Assembly (NCBI GenBank): GCA_031763025.1
Contig: JASSKH010000006.1
Span: forward strand, 14,411,479 to 14,475,478
From: Macrocystis pyrifera
Taxonomy: Eukaryota > Sar > Phaeophyceae > Laminariales > Laminariaceae
Length of the DNA: 64,000 bases
Reading direction: 5' to 3'
The notes below the pieces were generated by a model. The model did not search any database. It had not been told where the DNA came from and was given only the letters and a program-made list of their open reading frames with translations. The position numbers and the translations under genes are program-made. Below, piece after piece: positions 1 through 9,990 of the stretch (its first letter is position 1; each line of letters opens with the position of its first letter).

Positions 1-437
1 TTGTCTGATTCGCAATGTCCACGTGTAATCGGCTACCGCCTTGCAAGTTAGAGGTGTGGGAGTGGGTTGTGAAATGCCGCCTCTTCGATCCATTCTCCGA
101 ATTCTCCGCATTGTTTTTGTTCTTACGTGAGTTTTCTATGAATCTGCATATAAATACGGCCCTTCAGGGTGGGCTAGTGTTATGGTATCCCCTCTCCCCT
201 GTTGTGGCGTTATGGTTTGTAGCAATCGTCCCCTCATCATACCTGGCAGGCGTTGTCGCCTTCTTTTCTGATGAGCGCCTCGCCCCTTCGTTCAGAAGAC
301 ATCTGGCGAGGCAAACAGCAACTAATACAAGAGCTTGTAACATCGTCAAGCACCTCGTGTGAGTGACCAAAACAGAGCCAAAGGCATCAACCTGCTAGCA
401 GTAGTCGGTCCCTAGGTCCATACTGCCCTACGCTTAA
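1..437 (+). mobile_element. Dispersed repeat R1, internal part of a short-LTR element
   Basis: This block is repeated almost base for base at 17442-17876, where it forms the 3' half of the internal region of an LTR element with target duplications (16822-17982). The copy here has no LTR after it; the similarity fades at about 437. It contains short open frames but none is conserved as protein between the two copies, so I read it as non-coding. The element may start left of the window. Confidence 0.75.
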
Positions 438-983
438 CACACAACAATAATATTGGGGGCTCATCAGTCCGCACGCCATCATCGTTAGTATCATTACTAT
501 GCTATAATAATTGTTATGTGAGTCACTACGAGTACGAGTTACACTACTAGTGCGTATACCAGTACTATTTTATACCAGAGGTGCTTCGTATTATAGTAAT
601 AGTCTGCTTTGTGACCACAGAAGAACTTGCATCTCTTCTAGGATTGAAGAATGGGAACGGACACTGGTTCTTGTGCTGTATGTCGACGGGTAGAAATAAC
701 GGTTTAATGTAAAGAACACACACATGTTAAGATCATGCGGGCAGGACACTTTGTATGCCTGGACAGGTTCGCCTATTAAGTCGGTACTCGTTGGTACCCA
801 CGTGTGACGCTTGCTTAGAGATAGAAGGATAGCAGTTTTTTACCCCTTTCGTACATGCGGAGACTGAGACCAAGCTCGTGCCCCTCTGGAAAATCTCTGG
901 TTCTCCATCTAAGATACGCCTTCCAAGTATTGCAAATACGACCCCAGTGCCTGAACCCAGGTAATTACCGGGCTTTCAACCTC
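438..983. other. No gene seen
   Basis: Unique-looking AT-rich sequence with small open frames only. No RNA gene or element end was recognised. Confidence 0.5.
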
Positions 984-1310
984 ATTCAAGGCAGTATCAT
1001 AACACTAGCCCACTCTGATGAGCCGTATATATAAGCAGAACTATGGGAGATTCATGGAAACCCCGATTCCACGAACTAGAACATGCGTCGAAGATGCGGC
1101 TCCTCAAAACCCACTCCCACACCTCTGAACGGCAAGGCAACGAAGCCGGCAAAGTACGTTCAAAAATGAAAGGAAGACCTAGCCTTAAGGGGCAGGAAGA
1201 AATCGTCAATGAAAGCCATCGCCATGCCACCCGCATGGGGTAGGAGGCGAGGAAGATGCATGGAAAAGCGAAACGTGAATACCCAAACGAAGGCAGTATC
1301 ATAACACATA
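984..1310 (-). mobile_element. Diverged inverted fragment of repeat R1
   Basis: Positions about 997-1146 match the reverse complement of about 60-175 (shared landmarks: AACACTAGCCCAC, AACCCACTCCCACACCTCT). The word AAGGCAGTATCATAACAC occurs both at about 989 and at about 1291, so the fragment sits between short direct repeats. It is much more diverged than the copies at 1 and 17442. Confidence 0.55.
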
Positions 1311-1435
1311 GCACACACTACTCCTGTACATATTATTAACATAGAACAGCGTACATAGCAAAACAAAACAGGGAATAAAGTATCAATGGTAGTATATATA
1401 TAGAGATACGTGGAATTCTGCGGGAAGGAAAAATG

Positions 1436-1507
1436 TGATCCTACTGGGAATCGAACCCAGGGCGGGAGATTCAGAGTCTCCAGTGTTACCGACTACACCA
1501 TAGGATC
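1436..1507 (-). tRNA. tRNA-Gln (anticodon CUG)
   Basis: A complete 72-nt cloverleaf reads on the minus strand. The acceptor is a perfect 7-bp stem (GATCCTA with TAGGATC, discriminator A). The D stem is GTGT/ACAC. The anticodon stem GGAGA/TCTCC holds the loop CTCTGAA, giving anticodon CUG. The T stem is CTGGG/CCCAG with the loop TTCGATT. There is no intron and no encoded CCA. All stems are fully paired, unlike the four relatives at 2.57-3.27 kb, so this is the copy most likely to be functional. It delivers glutamine at CAG codons. Confidence 0.93.
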
Positions 1508-2525
1508 GACCGCATGGGCACCAAGCTATTCCGTTGTCTGAAAACATAGTAAAATTATGACGTTTCCGTTACAACACCCAACGAACCGCCCTAACGTAAC
1601 GTTACACCTGGCTTTTTTTTTCTGAAGCCTGATGAACTATGGACCATTATTATGTAATAGACAATAAATGCCAAGTATCAATAGTACCGGTCGGTATGAT
1701 ATGGTCTGCAGGCAACACAGCAACAGTACTCACGCAGAAAGAAGAGTACGACATACCACAGAGGTTCGTACCCGGCACGAGTACTCGTACCGGCATAGTT
1801 TTGTTGTTTGTTGTTGTGTGTTCTCACATTAACCCATTATCGCCGCAATACAATGCAGTCCGTGGTCGCAGGACGGGTACGTATACAGGTTTAAAAATAC
1901 CTGACATATAAAATACTTGATGATCTATACAGGGGGGAACGGGGTTGGCAGCATGATGCGACACCTGGCAAAAAATATGTACCATGGTATATACCAGGTA
2001 TACTATGGTATGTTCCTAAGAAGATATATCTGAGAGGGGTTTCGTACTTACGGCGTACGTACGTACGTATCAATCATTAATAATTCTGTGGCTGTTGTAT
2101 GTATACGCGTACGTACGTACTCGTACTAATATTGCGACTCTCGCTCGCTCATTACCGCGCACACACCAGAATTTCTGAAGGGTGCCCTCACCCCTCGTCC
2201 CTCACCCCTCACCCCTGATTTGACACCCGGTACGAATCGTAGGACCCCCTCCTAGCTCCTTCTACGTAACTTTTTCGGACTGGCCACCCTATGCTTCGAC
2301 GACCTAGACGACGATGCACACTCTCCCCGTCGTCTACGTAGAAATTATTGAAGTGCAGCCCAACGGTGGCATTCCGATGGATTCCGGTTTCTGCCAATGT
2401 GACAGTTTGTGTACGTATAATATGGCTTTTGTATATACAACACACCAATACCAGTGCAGATAGATATGTATCCATATACAGGTACCACAGCAGCAGCAGC
2501 AGCAGTGGTGTGTGTACGCAAAGCA
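1508..2525. other. No gene seen; short microsatellites
   Basis: Holds GTAC-rich runs near 2055 and 2110, the pyrimidine-rich repeated word CCCTCACCCCTC near 2190, and a short (CAG)n at about 2487. Open frames here are short and of biased composition, and none resembles a known family. Confidence 0.5.
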
Positions 2526-2571
2526 ACCGTTCACACGCGGTTCTGTGATCGCAACGTGTATGTGTCGACGT

Positions 2572-2642
2572 GATCCTATGGTGTAGTCGGTAACACTGGA
2601 GACTCTGAATCTCCCGCCCTGGGTTCGATTCCCAGTACCCCC
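2572..2642 (+). pseudogene. tRNA-Gln(CUG) pseudogene, 3' acceptor replaced by C-run
   Basis: Identical to the gene at 1436-1507 from the 5' acceptor through the T arm. The 3' acceptor strand TAGGATC is replaced by TA followed by a run of C, so the acceptor stem cannot form. Confidence 0.85.
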
Positions 2643-2688
2643 CCCCCGTTCACACGTGGTTCAGCAATCGCTATCCTCATGTCCACGG

Positions 2689-2842
2689 GATCCTATGACG
2701 ATGTACCTGGTAGTCGGTAAGGGCCACACTCCTAACGAACCGAAAAAAAACACGATTCGTGAGATTTTTGTCGTGATGATCGTGATTTTTTTTCTGAATC
2801 TCCCGCCCTCTCGGTTCGATTCCCACTGCAGAAGGAGGATCA
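2689..2842 (+). pseudogene. tRNA-Gln pseudogene split by insertion
   Basis: Begins with GATCCTATG and ends with a T arm and GGATCA as in the intact gene. Roughly 80 extra bases with A and T runs lie between the D arm and the anticodon region, and the T stem is damaged (CTCTCGGTTCG). It cannot fold as a tRNA. Confidence 0.7.
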
Positions 2843-2960
2843 CTTTGAAATTTTCGGAAGATTTTCCAATCTTGTCTGTGGATCCAGACTATCTGATATT
2901 CTGCGAATCTTTGACCCCGGTTCACACGCGGTTGAGCGATCGCTATCCTCATGTGGACGT

Positions 2961-3039
2961 GATCCTATGGTGTACCTGGTAGTCGGTAACACTGGAGACT
3001 CTGAATCTCCCGCCCTGGGTTCGATTCCCAGTAGGATCA
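2961..3039 (+). pseudogene. tRNA-Gln(CUG) copy with 7-nt D-loop insertion
   Basis: The acceptor, anticodon arm (loop CTCTGAA) and T arm are all intact. The D loop carries seven extra bases (ACCTGGT). The resulting 79-nt molecule has an oversized D loop, so I call it a probable pseudogene; of the array members it is the least damaged and could still be transcribed. Confidence 0.65.
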
Positions 3040-3170
3040 CTTTTTATACTTTCGGAAGATTTTCAAATTGTCAAGAACCGTATCTAATCTACTTCTTCTC
3101 TGTGGATGGATCCAGATCTCTTGCGGTTTACACGCGGTTCAGCGATCGCTAGCTATCCTCATGTCGACGC

Positions 3171-3270
3171 GATCCTATGGTGTAGTCGGCAAACGCGATC
3201 CTTTGGTGTAGTCGGTAACACACTGGAAACTCTGAATCTCCCGCCCTGGGTTCGATTTCCAGTAGGATCA
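3171..3270 (+). pseudogene. tRNA-Gln pseudogene with duplicated 5' part
   Basis: The first 25 bases of the tRNA occur at 3171-3195 and then restart at 3197. The second start carries changes in the acceptor (CTTT), two extra bases after the D arm, a broken anticodon stem (GGAAA with TCTCC) and a T-stem mismatch. Clearly non-functional. Confidence 0.8.
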
Positions 3271-3339
3271 CTTTTTGTATATTCGAAAGATTTTCAAATC
3301 GTCACGAACCGTATCTAATCTTCTCGGTCGATCCAGATC

Positions 3340-4500
3340 TCTTCTTCTAGAATCTGTGGATTTTTGCCGCAACAGGCAAGCAGCGGTACAGGAGGCAGCT
3401 CGGGCCAGGCAGCTCCCGCCTCTGAGAGGCTCCGGAGACCGGCCTTGTGGCCAAGGCTATCCTCGCCCTCCTAGCGCCGTTGTTCGGTTCAGGCGGGCTT
3501 GCCATCTCGGACAGCTGCTGGTCTATACGTAGGCAGGCGGCCTGGGCGGCGTGTGACGGATCGCGCATGTTACGTACTGCTGGTGTACCTACAACAGTTA
3601 CAGTAAGTAGTACGTACGTACTTATGTGCGAACACGGTTTTCCCTTTCTTTGTTGTGCGAACCCCACCCCCCCCACGGACCCACGACGAAAACCGCGGCT
3701 GAAACGTCCCAGCTCGGCGCATCTGCGAGGCCACACTTTAATTATCCAAGATGACGACGACAACAACAAAACGCCAACGCCGACACGAACACCAACATTC
3801 CGTTTTGAATAGACAGATTATTGCTGTGCTGCTGTTGGACTCGTTTGTATATTTAATAAGCTAACTTTTAGTCAGTCTAGTTGTTGCCGCTGTTGTTGTT
3901 GTTTTTTTCGCGGGAAATTGGATGGTCCTTGTGTCTTGCACCGCGAGCATGTGTCAATTTCAGGGAGGCCTTGGGGCAGCGTCCTCTTTTTCGCCAAGGC
4001 CCCATGCATTCCAGCCAAGATTCAGGGGCGATGCTTCAGAACAAAGAAGAACATTGGTACAAGGATCCGCAATTGTTCAACAACGTTCAGTGTTGTACGT
4101 TCCTCTGACCTATACCGGCATACTGCACGAAATTGCGACTGCGTTGGGCTGCACTGCTTCAACTGTACCGGCATGCTGTGCGAACATTCAATTGCGCGCC
4201 GGCGTGCTGCACCATACGTTTTTTAACAATGTCCAGTACTGCCCGTTCCCAGTGAAACGGAAAAATTGCCACAACGTACCGATATTCTGCTCCTTCTGCT
4301 CAACAATGTACCGGCACGCTCTGCACATTTCCACCAATGCCCAGCATTGCCCGTTCGCAGTTAATCTTGTCCGCTGTGCCTCCCCATTCGAGGCCGCAGC
4401 TTGGAACCGTGGCAGCCACGTTTGCGATGCAGTGTTGCCTCACTCCTGCCGGAATTGCCCAATGCGCGGTGAGCATATGGTTCCCCTGTAGCGCGTGAGT
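3340..4500 (+). other. GC-richer stretch with unassigned open frames
   Basis: Positions 3360-3560 are noticeably more GC-rich than the surroundings. Open frames of 121 aa (3447-3812) and 189 aa (3922-4491) exist. The second covers a degenerate minisatellite built on GTACCGGCATGCTGC-like words near 4111, 4169, 4197, 4276 and 4307, which explains its Cys-rich repeats. No domain was recognised and no splice structure is evident. A host exon cannot be excluded, but I would not annotate a gene. Confidence 0.3.
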
Positions 4501-5470
4501 TTTTTATACTATTTTCAACACGGTACTTGCATGATGTGCAAATCCTTCCAGATGTACCGACCTGTATTTTGTTTTTTTGGTATTGTTGTTATGTTCTCGT
4601 GCTCATGAGGGTTGATTGACTCCGGTTTAGGGGTGGACTTGCATGGTTGAGAAGTTAGTAGTTGGTGGAGACTTCATTATGGTAAGACTTCATTATGGTA
4701 GGTATCCTATTCACATACGTAGGTGGTACAGCGTATTCGCGCTCTCCCTTGCGTAGGTAGTGCACAAAGGGGGGGTGGTGAGTATGGCTAGATTAGCGAG
4801 TTTAAGAACATGTAGCCGGGACAGCCGAGCGGCGGTTATGTTCTGATTTAAGCTACAGCAACAAGACTTATCATGACAGGGGTTGCCTAACCCTTTTAGT
4901 CCGCTCAACCGCCGAGTAACTTATCATGAGAATCGTGATCACGCCGCACGCTACCGAACTATGCTCGCAAAAACCACGCACGCCAAGACCACGCCCGCCC
5001 CCTGCGCCCAAGCGTCTTGGAGATTGTTGTTGACAGCATCCATCAGATTCACCGCGGCGCTGTCTCCCTGCAGACATCTGGGGAAGAGGGCTTGTCTGAC
5101 AGGCAGTTGGGTACCCTCGCGTTTCACGACAGGCTTTCCGCGGTAGGGGTGGCCACGTCGGTGGTGGCGCTTGGGCGATCGGCACGTGTGTCCGCACCGT
5201 CTGTGCGGCTTCGTCCGCTCCCCGGCCACGTGGCTCGAGCGGTGCGGGCACCTCGGGCGGCCCCGGCCCCTCTTTTCCCGCACGGTGTCGGCGCGTTCAC
5301 CGTCGACGGGGGTGGCCGGGCAGCGTTCAAGAGGAGGCGGCGGTGCAGAGAAGCAGGCCTTGTTAACGGGCGAGCAGCCACCGGAACGAACTGTGGTGGA
5401 GCGGGCTATCGACGCATTGCGAGAAGTGCGGGGCTTGGTGAAACGGCAGAAGTAAGACCCGGTCCTCGGT
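4501..5470. other. No recognised gene; possible upstream part of the gypsy relic
   Basis: From about 4950 the sequence becomes GC-rich and codon-like on both strands, as in the gypsy integrase relic that follows. I could not recognise gag, protease, RT or RNase H motifs in any frame. It may be an older, unreadable part of that element. Confidence 0.3.
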
Positions 5471-5479
5471 AAGGTAAGA

Positions 5480-6800
5480 GAAGCACTTGGGGGCGAAGTA
5501 GAGACGAGGGGGGGAGAGCGGATGGGCGAAAAGGAGGTGGTGAGGTATCTCCTCGACGATCAAGACTTAGAATGGTACGAGGTAGAGCAGAGCGGAATCC
5601 TAGCAAGGCGCACGTCGGTCCTGGCCGTTCCAGGCGTTTTGGTAGCCGGCTTGCTCGCGTTTGTACACTGCCAGCACGGACACCCAGGAATCGGCAGGAC
5701 GCTTTCACTACTGCGCGACCGCTTCCATTGTCCAGGGATGTGTAGACGCGAGGGAGTATGTCTTGTCGTGCGGGTGCCGGCGTAGGAAGCGAACGCGTAG
5801 CCAGCGTATAGCTATGCTGCCTGCCAGGTACCTGGTGCCGTGGGAAGCTCTGGAGGTGGACTTGCTGAGGATCCCCAACACGTCCGAGACAGGTAACGAG
5901 TACTTGTTGCTGGTGGTGAACAAATCATCTCGGTTGCTGTTCGCATACCTTCTCTCTTCGAAGGAGGCCCACAGGATCGCACGCCTCTTCCTGGACCTGT
6001 GTTTAACGTTCGGAGTGCCCTCGTTCATCCGTGCCGACGGAGGAGGCGAGTTCACAGCCACCGTAATGGAGCATCTCTGCCGTTGGCTAGAGGTGCAGAT
6101 CGATTTACCCACGGGGCCAGGGTAGTGTAGAGCGAGCAGGGGCGTAGATAGTTGATGTGTTGTCAGAGCTGTGTAAGGCATGGCCCACCTGCTGGGACGA
6201 GTATTTAGCTCTGGCATGCTGGATCAGACGTACCATGCCAGACCCGTCCCTGCCTTCAGCAATGACACCCTTCCAGCTCTTGTTTGATCGCAGCCCGCGT
6301 ACGTCCCTCGGCATGTTAGTGCTTTAGATGGATGACACGGAGAGGCCACGGGAGGCTTCGAGAACTTTATCGAAGAGCGCCGGCACAACCTACGAGAGGT
6401 CCGGGAGGCACTCGAGAGGATGCACGAGTGCAGGAAGAAGGCGTGATAAGGCCGCAACGTATCGATTCAGCGGCCGTCGGCGGGCACCCGGGTTGTGACG
6501 GGCGACCTCGTCCTCGCGAGGGAGAGCAACAGCTTGATCCACCGGCAGGGCATGGGGCCTAAACTGGTCGAGGAGAAGTGGACTGGTCCGCGGAAGGTAG
6601 TATGGTGGTAATTGAGGGCCTCAGCGTCGTCATCGAGATGGAGGGCAGAGAGACGCGCTCCAGAACGGTTTCTACCGCATCGCTGAAGCCTTTCTACACG
6701 AAGCCGTCCGATCTTCGGCACCCCATGGAGGATGAGTTCGCGCAGATGACGTGGGGAGCGGACCTGGGGCTCGGAGGGCACTCGACTACAGCAGCACCAA
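5480..6800 (+). pseudogene. Ty3/gypsy retrotransposon integrase (decayed)
   Basis: Integrase inserts the retrotransposon cDNA. Read across several frames, the plus strand shows the domains in order. An HHCC zinc-binding region has the H-x-x-H part in VHCQHGHPGIGRT (about 5670-5700) and the C-x-C part in LSCGCRRRKR (about 5760-5800). The catalytic core follows (about 5815-6120): the first Asp is in LEVDLLRI, and RADGGGEFTA holds the second Asp region. After a stop, a C-terminal part with WDEYLALACWIRRT (about 6200) and a KWTGP motif (about 6580) leads to TASLKPFYTKPSDLRHP (about 6680-6730). At least four frame changes and several stops are needed, so it is dead. No RT or RNase H was found upstream. 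Confidence 0.85.
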
Positions 6801-7137
6801 CGTACACGCTACTGGACAGGAGGCGGGTGGTCAGCGCTATCAGGGTCGCAAGATAGGAGTATCGTGACGGGTACCTCGACGGGGAGGCGTCGGGGCTGGG
6901 TCTCGGAGGCGGAGTCACTGGACAGCTTCACTCCGCTGCAGTTGGACACGTTTCACGCGTCGTAAAAATTGTACGACCCGAGCAGCGAGCGGAGCCGCCC
7001 CGCAGCCCGAGACGAGGGGGCGAAAAGACGCCTCACGCTAAGTAGAAAGGAGGCGCTGAGAAGGTTCGCGATCGGCATGAAAGTCATCAAGCCGGTCGAG
7101 GGCGGAAAGGGGAAGGGTTCTACACTATTTGACCTTG
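6801..7137 (+). pseudogene. Chromodomain-like C-terminus of the gypsy integrase
   Basis: Downstream of the integrase the frames give YTLLDRRRVVSAIRVAR, then in another frame GWVSEAESLDSFTPLQLDTFH, followed by a basic tail (about 6969-7137). The pattern of a hydrophobic, basic strand, a glycine-acid turn, Trp-Val and a 'D-F/H' helix end is what integrase-linked chromodomains of chromoviruses show. The assignment is by pattern; the aromatic cage residues cannot all be placed because of frameshifts. Confidence 0.5.
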
Positions 7138-7142
7138 TCGTG

Positions 7143-7368
7143 GGCATGCCGTGGCATTGCCATGGTACCACCCATGGCATACCATGGCATCACCACGGCA
7201 TCCCATGGTGTGGCATAAGATTCCATGGCACGCCGTGGGGGTTGCCACGACATGCCATGGGTAGTACCATGGCAACTCCCTCTCGCGGCTACCGCCACGG
7301 CACTCCATGGCAACCCCACGGCATGTCATGGCAACCCCCACGACACCCCAATGTCCACGGCACCTAGA
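7143..7368. repeat. CCATGG/CCACGG palindrome-rich repeat, left block
   Basis: Dense repetition of the words CCATGGCA, CCACGGCA and GGCATACCATGG on both strands. The words are self-complementary, so both strands give Met/His/Gly/Trp-rich frames; these are not proteins. The block runs up to a telomeric tract and resumes after it. Confidence 0.85.
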
Positions 7369-7440
7369 TTAGGGTTGGGGTTGGGGTTAGGGTTAGGGTT
7401 AGGGTTAGGGTTAGGGTTAGGGTTAGGGTTAGGGTTAGGG
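7369..7440 (+). repeat. Interstitial telomeric repeat (TTAGGG)n
   Basis: Twelve G-rich hexamers: one TTAGGG, two TTGGGG, then nine uninterrupted TTAGGG. The G-rich strand is the plus strand. Flanked on both sides by the CCATGG repeat, so this is internal and not the chromosome end. Confidence 0.95.
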
Positions 7441-7545
7441 TCCCATGGTATGCCGTGGAGGTCCGTGGACGGTTCCGTGGTATGCCGTGGAAGATGCCGT
7501 GGAAGGTTTTGCCGCAGGTGGTGCCACGGCATGCCACGGCATGTC
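7441..7545. repeat. CCATGG/CCGTGG palindrome-rich repeat, right block
   Basis: Continuation of the left block (CCATGGTATGCCGTGG, GGTGCCACGGCATGCCACGG) directly after the last telomeric hexamer. Its words fade out near 7545. Confidence 0.75.
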
Positions 7546-9195
7546 GCGAAAAAAGACAATAATGTACATACCTCATCTTCGAGTACGGCCGCGCGCAACA
7601 CCGGCTCACGCTCACCTGTCTTGGTGGTGTCGGCTTCGGGGCTTCGGAGGGGTTGATTGACGAGAAGCATCTTACGCTATTGCTCCGTGGTGGCGATTTT
7701 GGAAACGCTTGCTCTAAGCTGGGGAGGATGAGCGGGATGCCGCTGGGGGTGTCATTCTAGGCCAGCGGCACTTGCCGGCATGGAAACTAACCCACTTAGA
7801 TCGGCAACGGCATTACGAATTTGCAGGGGTTCATTATTTTGGTCGGTGCCAAGTGATTGCTATGTTGAAGTCATGCGGAAAAGGCCCTGTCAACTCGCAA
7901 TACCGTCGCGATGTGTGTATCAATGGCGGGAGTAGGGGACAATAGGAGACTATTGTGAGGAGGAACTGGGTTCCTCACGATCTCTGACATTCTGTTTTTG
8001 CCTAGTTTTCATCTTAGAGGCGCGAGGATTGTGATCTTTTCTATCGATTGGCACAAATTGTTATTGTTAGGTGGTATCGGTACTGTACATCGGGGGAGCT
8101 GTAGTGAGTTTGAGGGTCAAGCGAGCGTTCGGAAACGTAGTTGGGGGGCGTAAGATGTACGCGGGGCGAGCGGGAAGAGATTGTTAACGTAGTAGGAGTT
8201 TTCTGTTCGCCGCGTTAATGAGTATCAGGCGACGCATGTAGTGTGCGTACTGGGGGAGGCTTCTTCCTATCGGAAAAAAAGTGGCCGGGTTTCTCCCCTC
8301 AGTTTGGTGGGCATAGAATACTTCGGGTCCACCGTCTAGAATATCGCATGGCTTGCCTTGTTCGGCTAAACCTACTGGGGAGGATGCTCCGGTGGTAATC
8401 TAAGGATCCGAGGGGTTTCCGGAAGTGGACACGGCATGTAGGCAAAGGGGATACTGCGAATTGAACCCGGAGACTGTGGGGATGTGAGCAGACGGTCACA
8501 ACCCTTCTCCACCCCTTAAGCTTCTTATAGCTAGCCCCGTGGCCAGCAGTGTTCCACTACACCAGAAGAGTACCGGCTGAGGCAAATAGGAGATGACTCA
8601 GGCGTACGTTCCGCAGGCTGTGTAGAACAACGGGCATGCAGGTGGCAGTCGTTGCAATGAGCTGAAAGAGCTTGAGTGTGCGAATGAGCGCCAGGTGACT
8701 TTCCGGCCCGGTTTGTTCTGAGAACGAAATAATACATTATGTTTTAGAGTGTGAGCCCATCTGAGCAGCCCTTCGAGGGGCATAAGCTAAATCGGCCGGA
8801 GAGCCCGGAGATACTACGCCATCATGCATGACACGCGCACCGCTCGACTCTGTGACAGTTCCTCCCTCCAAAGGAGGCGATTATCGCTTCAAGTATGACA
8901 GAAAAATACCCCCCCCGCCTCTTCACGCCCAAAGGGCCAAAGGACCGGTGTGGGGTCCGCTATGACCTGAATTAAAAATATGCAATGATGATGCAATATA
9001 CCGCGCTCCCAATGGAAGCTGACAACATCCTCTTCGCGTTTCTTCTGCTGATTGAAACCAATATATATGCTGTGGTGATAGTATCATGTAGGTGTGAGGT
9101 GGTACAATACGTACCAGTATGAGTACGTAGGCAAATACGTACTACTATTAATATTACTGCAGTACACATATGTATGCGCTCACGTGACATGCTGT
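7546..9195. other. No gene seen
   Basis: Moderately GC-rich sequence without a recognisable open frame. A tRNA-like B box (GGTTCAATTCG on the minus strand, near 8465) stands alone and does not belong to a foldable tRNA. The region could contain the remains of the gypsy 3' end, but no LTR pair was found. Confidence 0.45.
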
Positions 9196-9450
9196 TTATA
9201 GTAACGGAAACGTCTCCGCAGGTCGTACCTGTACGAAGATACATGATTTGGGGGGATTGTGGGATCAGCGTGGTATTTGGCTGACCCCACCCCTCTCACT
9301 CTGTTCTTGTACCCTACAGTAAGTAATTAAGCTCTCTCTGAGAAAAGCAGCAAGAAGAACGATGCCAAGAAGAAGCGTGCCCTAGCCAGCATCGATACCC
9401 TTGTGTTTTCTCTACCCAGCATCTTATCACACTTGGCCTCGTCGGCAGGA
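9196..9450 (+). mobile_element. LTR of family LTR2 followed by a tRNA-Ser-type primer-binding site
   Basis: About 235 bp (9196-9431) match 14728-14955, with shared landmarks GATCAGCGTGG, CCCCTCTCACTCTGTTC and AAGAAGAAGCGTGCCCT. The block ends ATCTTATCACA and is followed at 9432 by CTTGGCCTCGTCGGCAGGA, a primer-binding site of the same type as in the short-LTR elements. This arrangement marks a 5' LTR on the plus strand. The left boundary is approximate. Confidence 0.65.
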
Positions 9451-9540
9451 CTACCTTACCGCTGAGCCTGGCGCACATTCTTCAAGTTATCTTCCTGAAC
9501 TACCCTCCAACGGCTCAGCTTGTGAGCATCACAAGCAACT

Positions 9541-9990
9541 TTATTTTGAGCTCATCTCCCTCATGGCGTTCAGCATCGACGCCTCGCTGTTCTCCATCGC
9601 CAGCTTGACCTGGCGTCTCAGCTGTTCAACTCCACTCGGAGAATCGTCCTCTTCTTGAGCTGATCCCTTCGAAGGCATTGTGTGGGCTTCTGGTACCAGA
9701 CCTCAAACGTTCAAGTCACTAGTGTGTTCGTACAGTCCAAGCCTGGATGCCCTGACCACCACGTGGTCTGATGAGATTATTTATAGTCGTTGTATTAGAG
9801 GACAGAGGAGGGGAGAGAGAGCGGAGGCTAGCTCGTAGCTCGGAGCAGAGAACGGAGCAGAGAACGGAGTGCTCAAACTGTCCTCATGAACACACACCAT
9901 AATTCATTATAACGCCTGCGAAGGTATACGCAACCCTCTACAACTTTGTAGGGAAATGTACACATTAGTAGACTAAAAATGTTACGTAAC
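9541..9990 (-). mobile_element. Copia-like leader: LTR remnant, PBS and gag start
   Basis: On the minus strand a promoter-like stretch with TATAAATAA (about 9777-9785) is followed by TGGTACCAGAAGCC (9684-9697). That resembles the initiator-Met primer-binding site of copia elements (TGGTATCAGAGC). A 45-codon frame opens at 9678 and stops at 9541; it starts MPSKGSAQEEDDSPSG and continues as a charged helix. The LTR start is not resolved. The duplicated word TGTAGGGAAATGTA at 9949 and 10297 may relate to its far end. Confidence 0.45.

Larger units (their letters stand above)
2526..3330 (+). repeat. Tandem array of tRNA-Gln units with flanks
   Basis: About four units follow one another, each with a leader (GTTCACACGCGGTTCAGCGA type), the tRNA body, and in the last units a shared trailer with GGATCCAGATCT. 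The flanks are duplicated with the tRNA, which points to unequal crossing-over of a genomic segment rather than to retroposed tRNA copies. Confidence 0.8.

Noticed and set aside
7369-7440. Chromosome end
   Set aside because: The same CCATGG repeat continues past the hexamers.
7120-7670. Met/His/Trp/Gly-rich frames on both strands and poly-(GL)/(NP) frames
   Set aside because: Produced by the palindromic CCATGG words and the telomeric hexamers.
8455-8580. Intron-containing tRNA on the minus strand
   Set aside because: The T arm is nearly right, but the acceptor halves do not match and the spacing is wrong.
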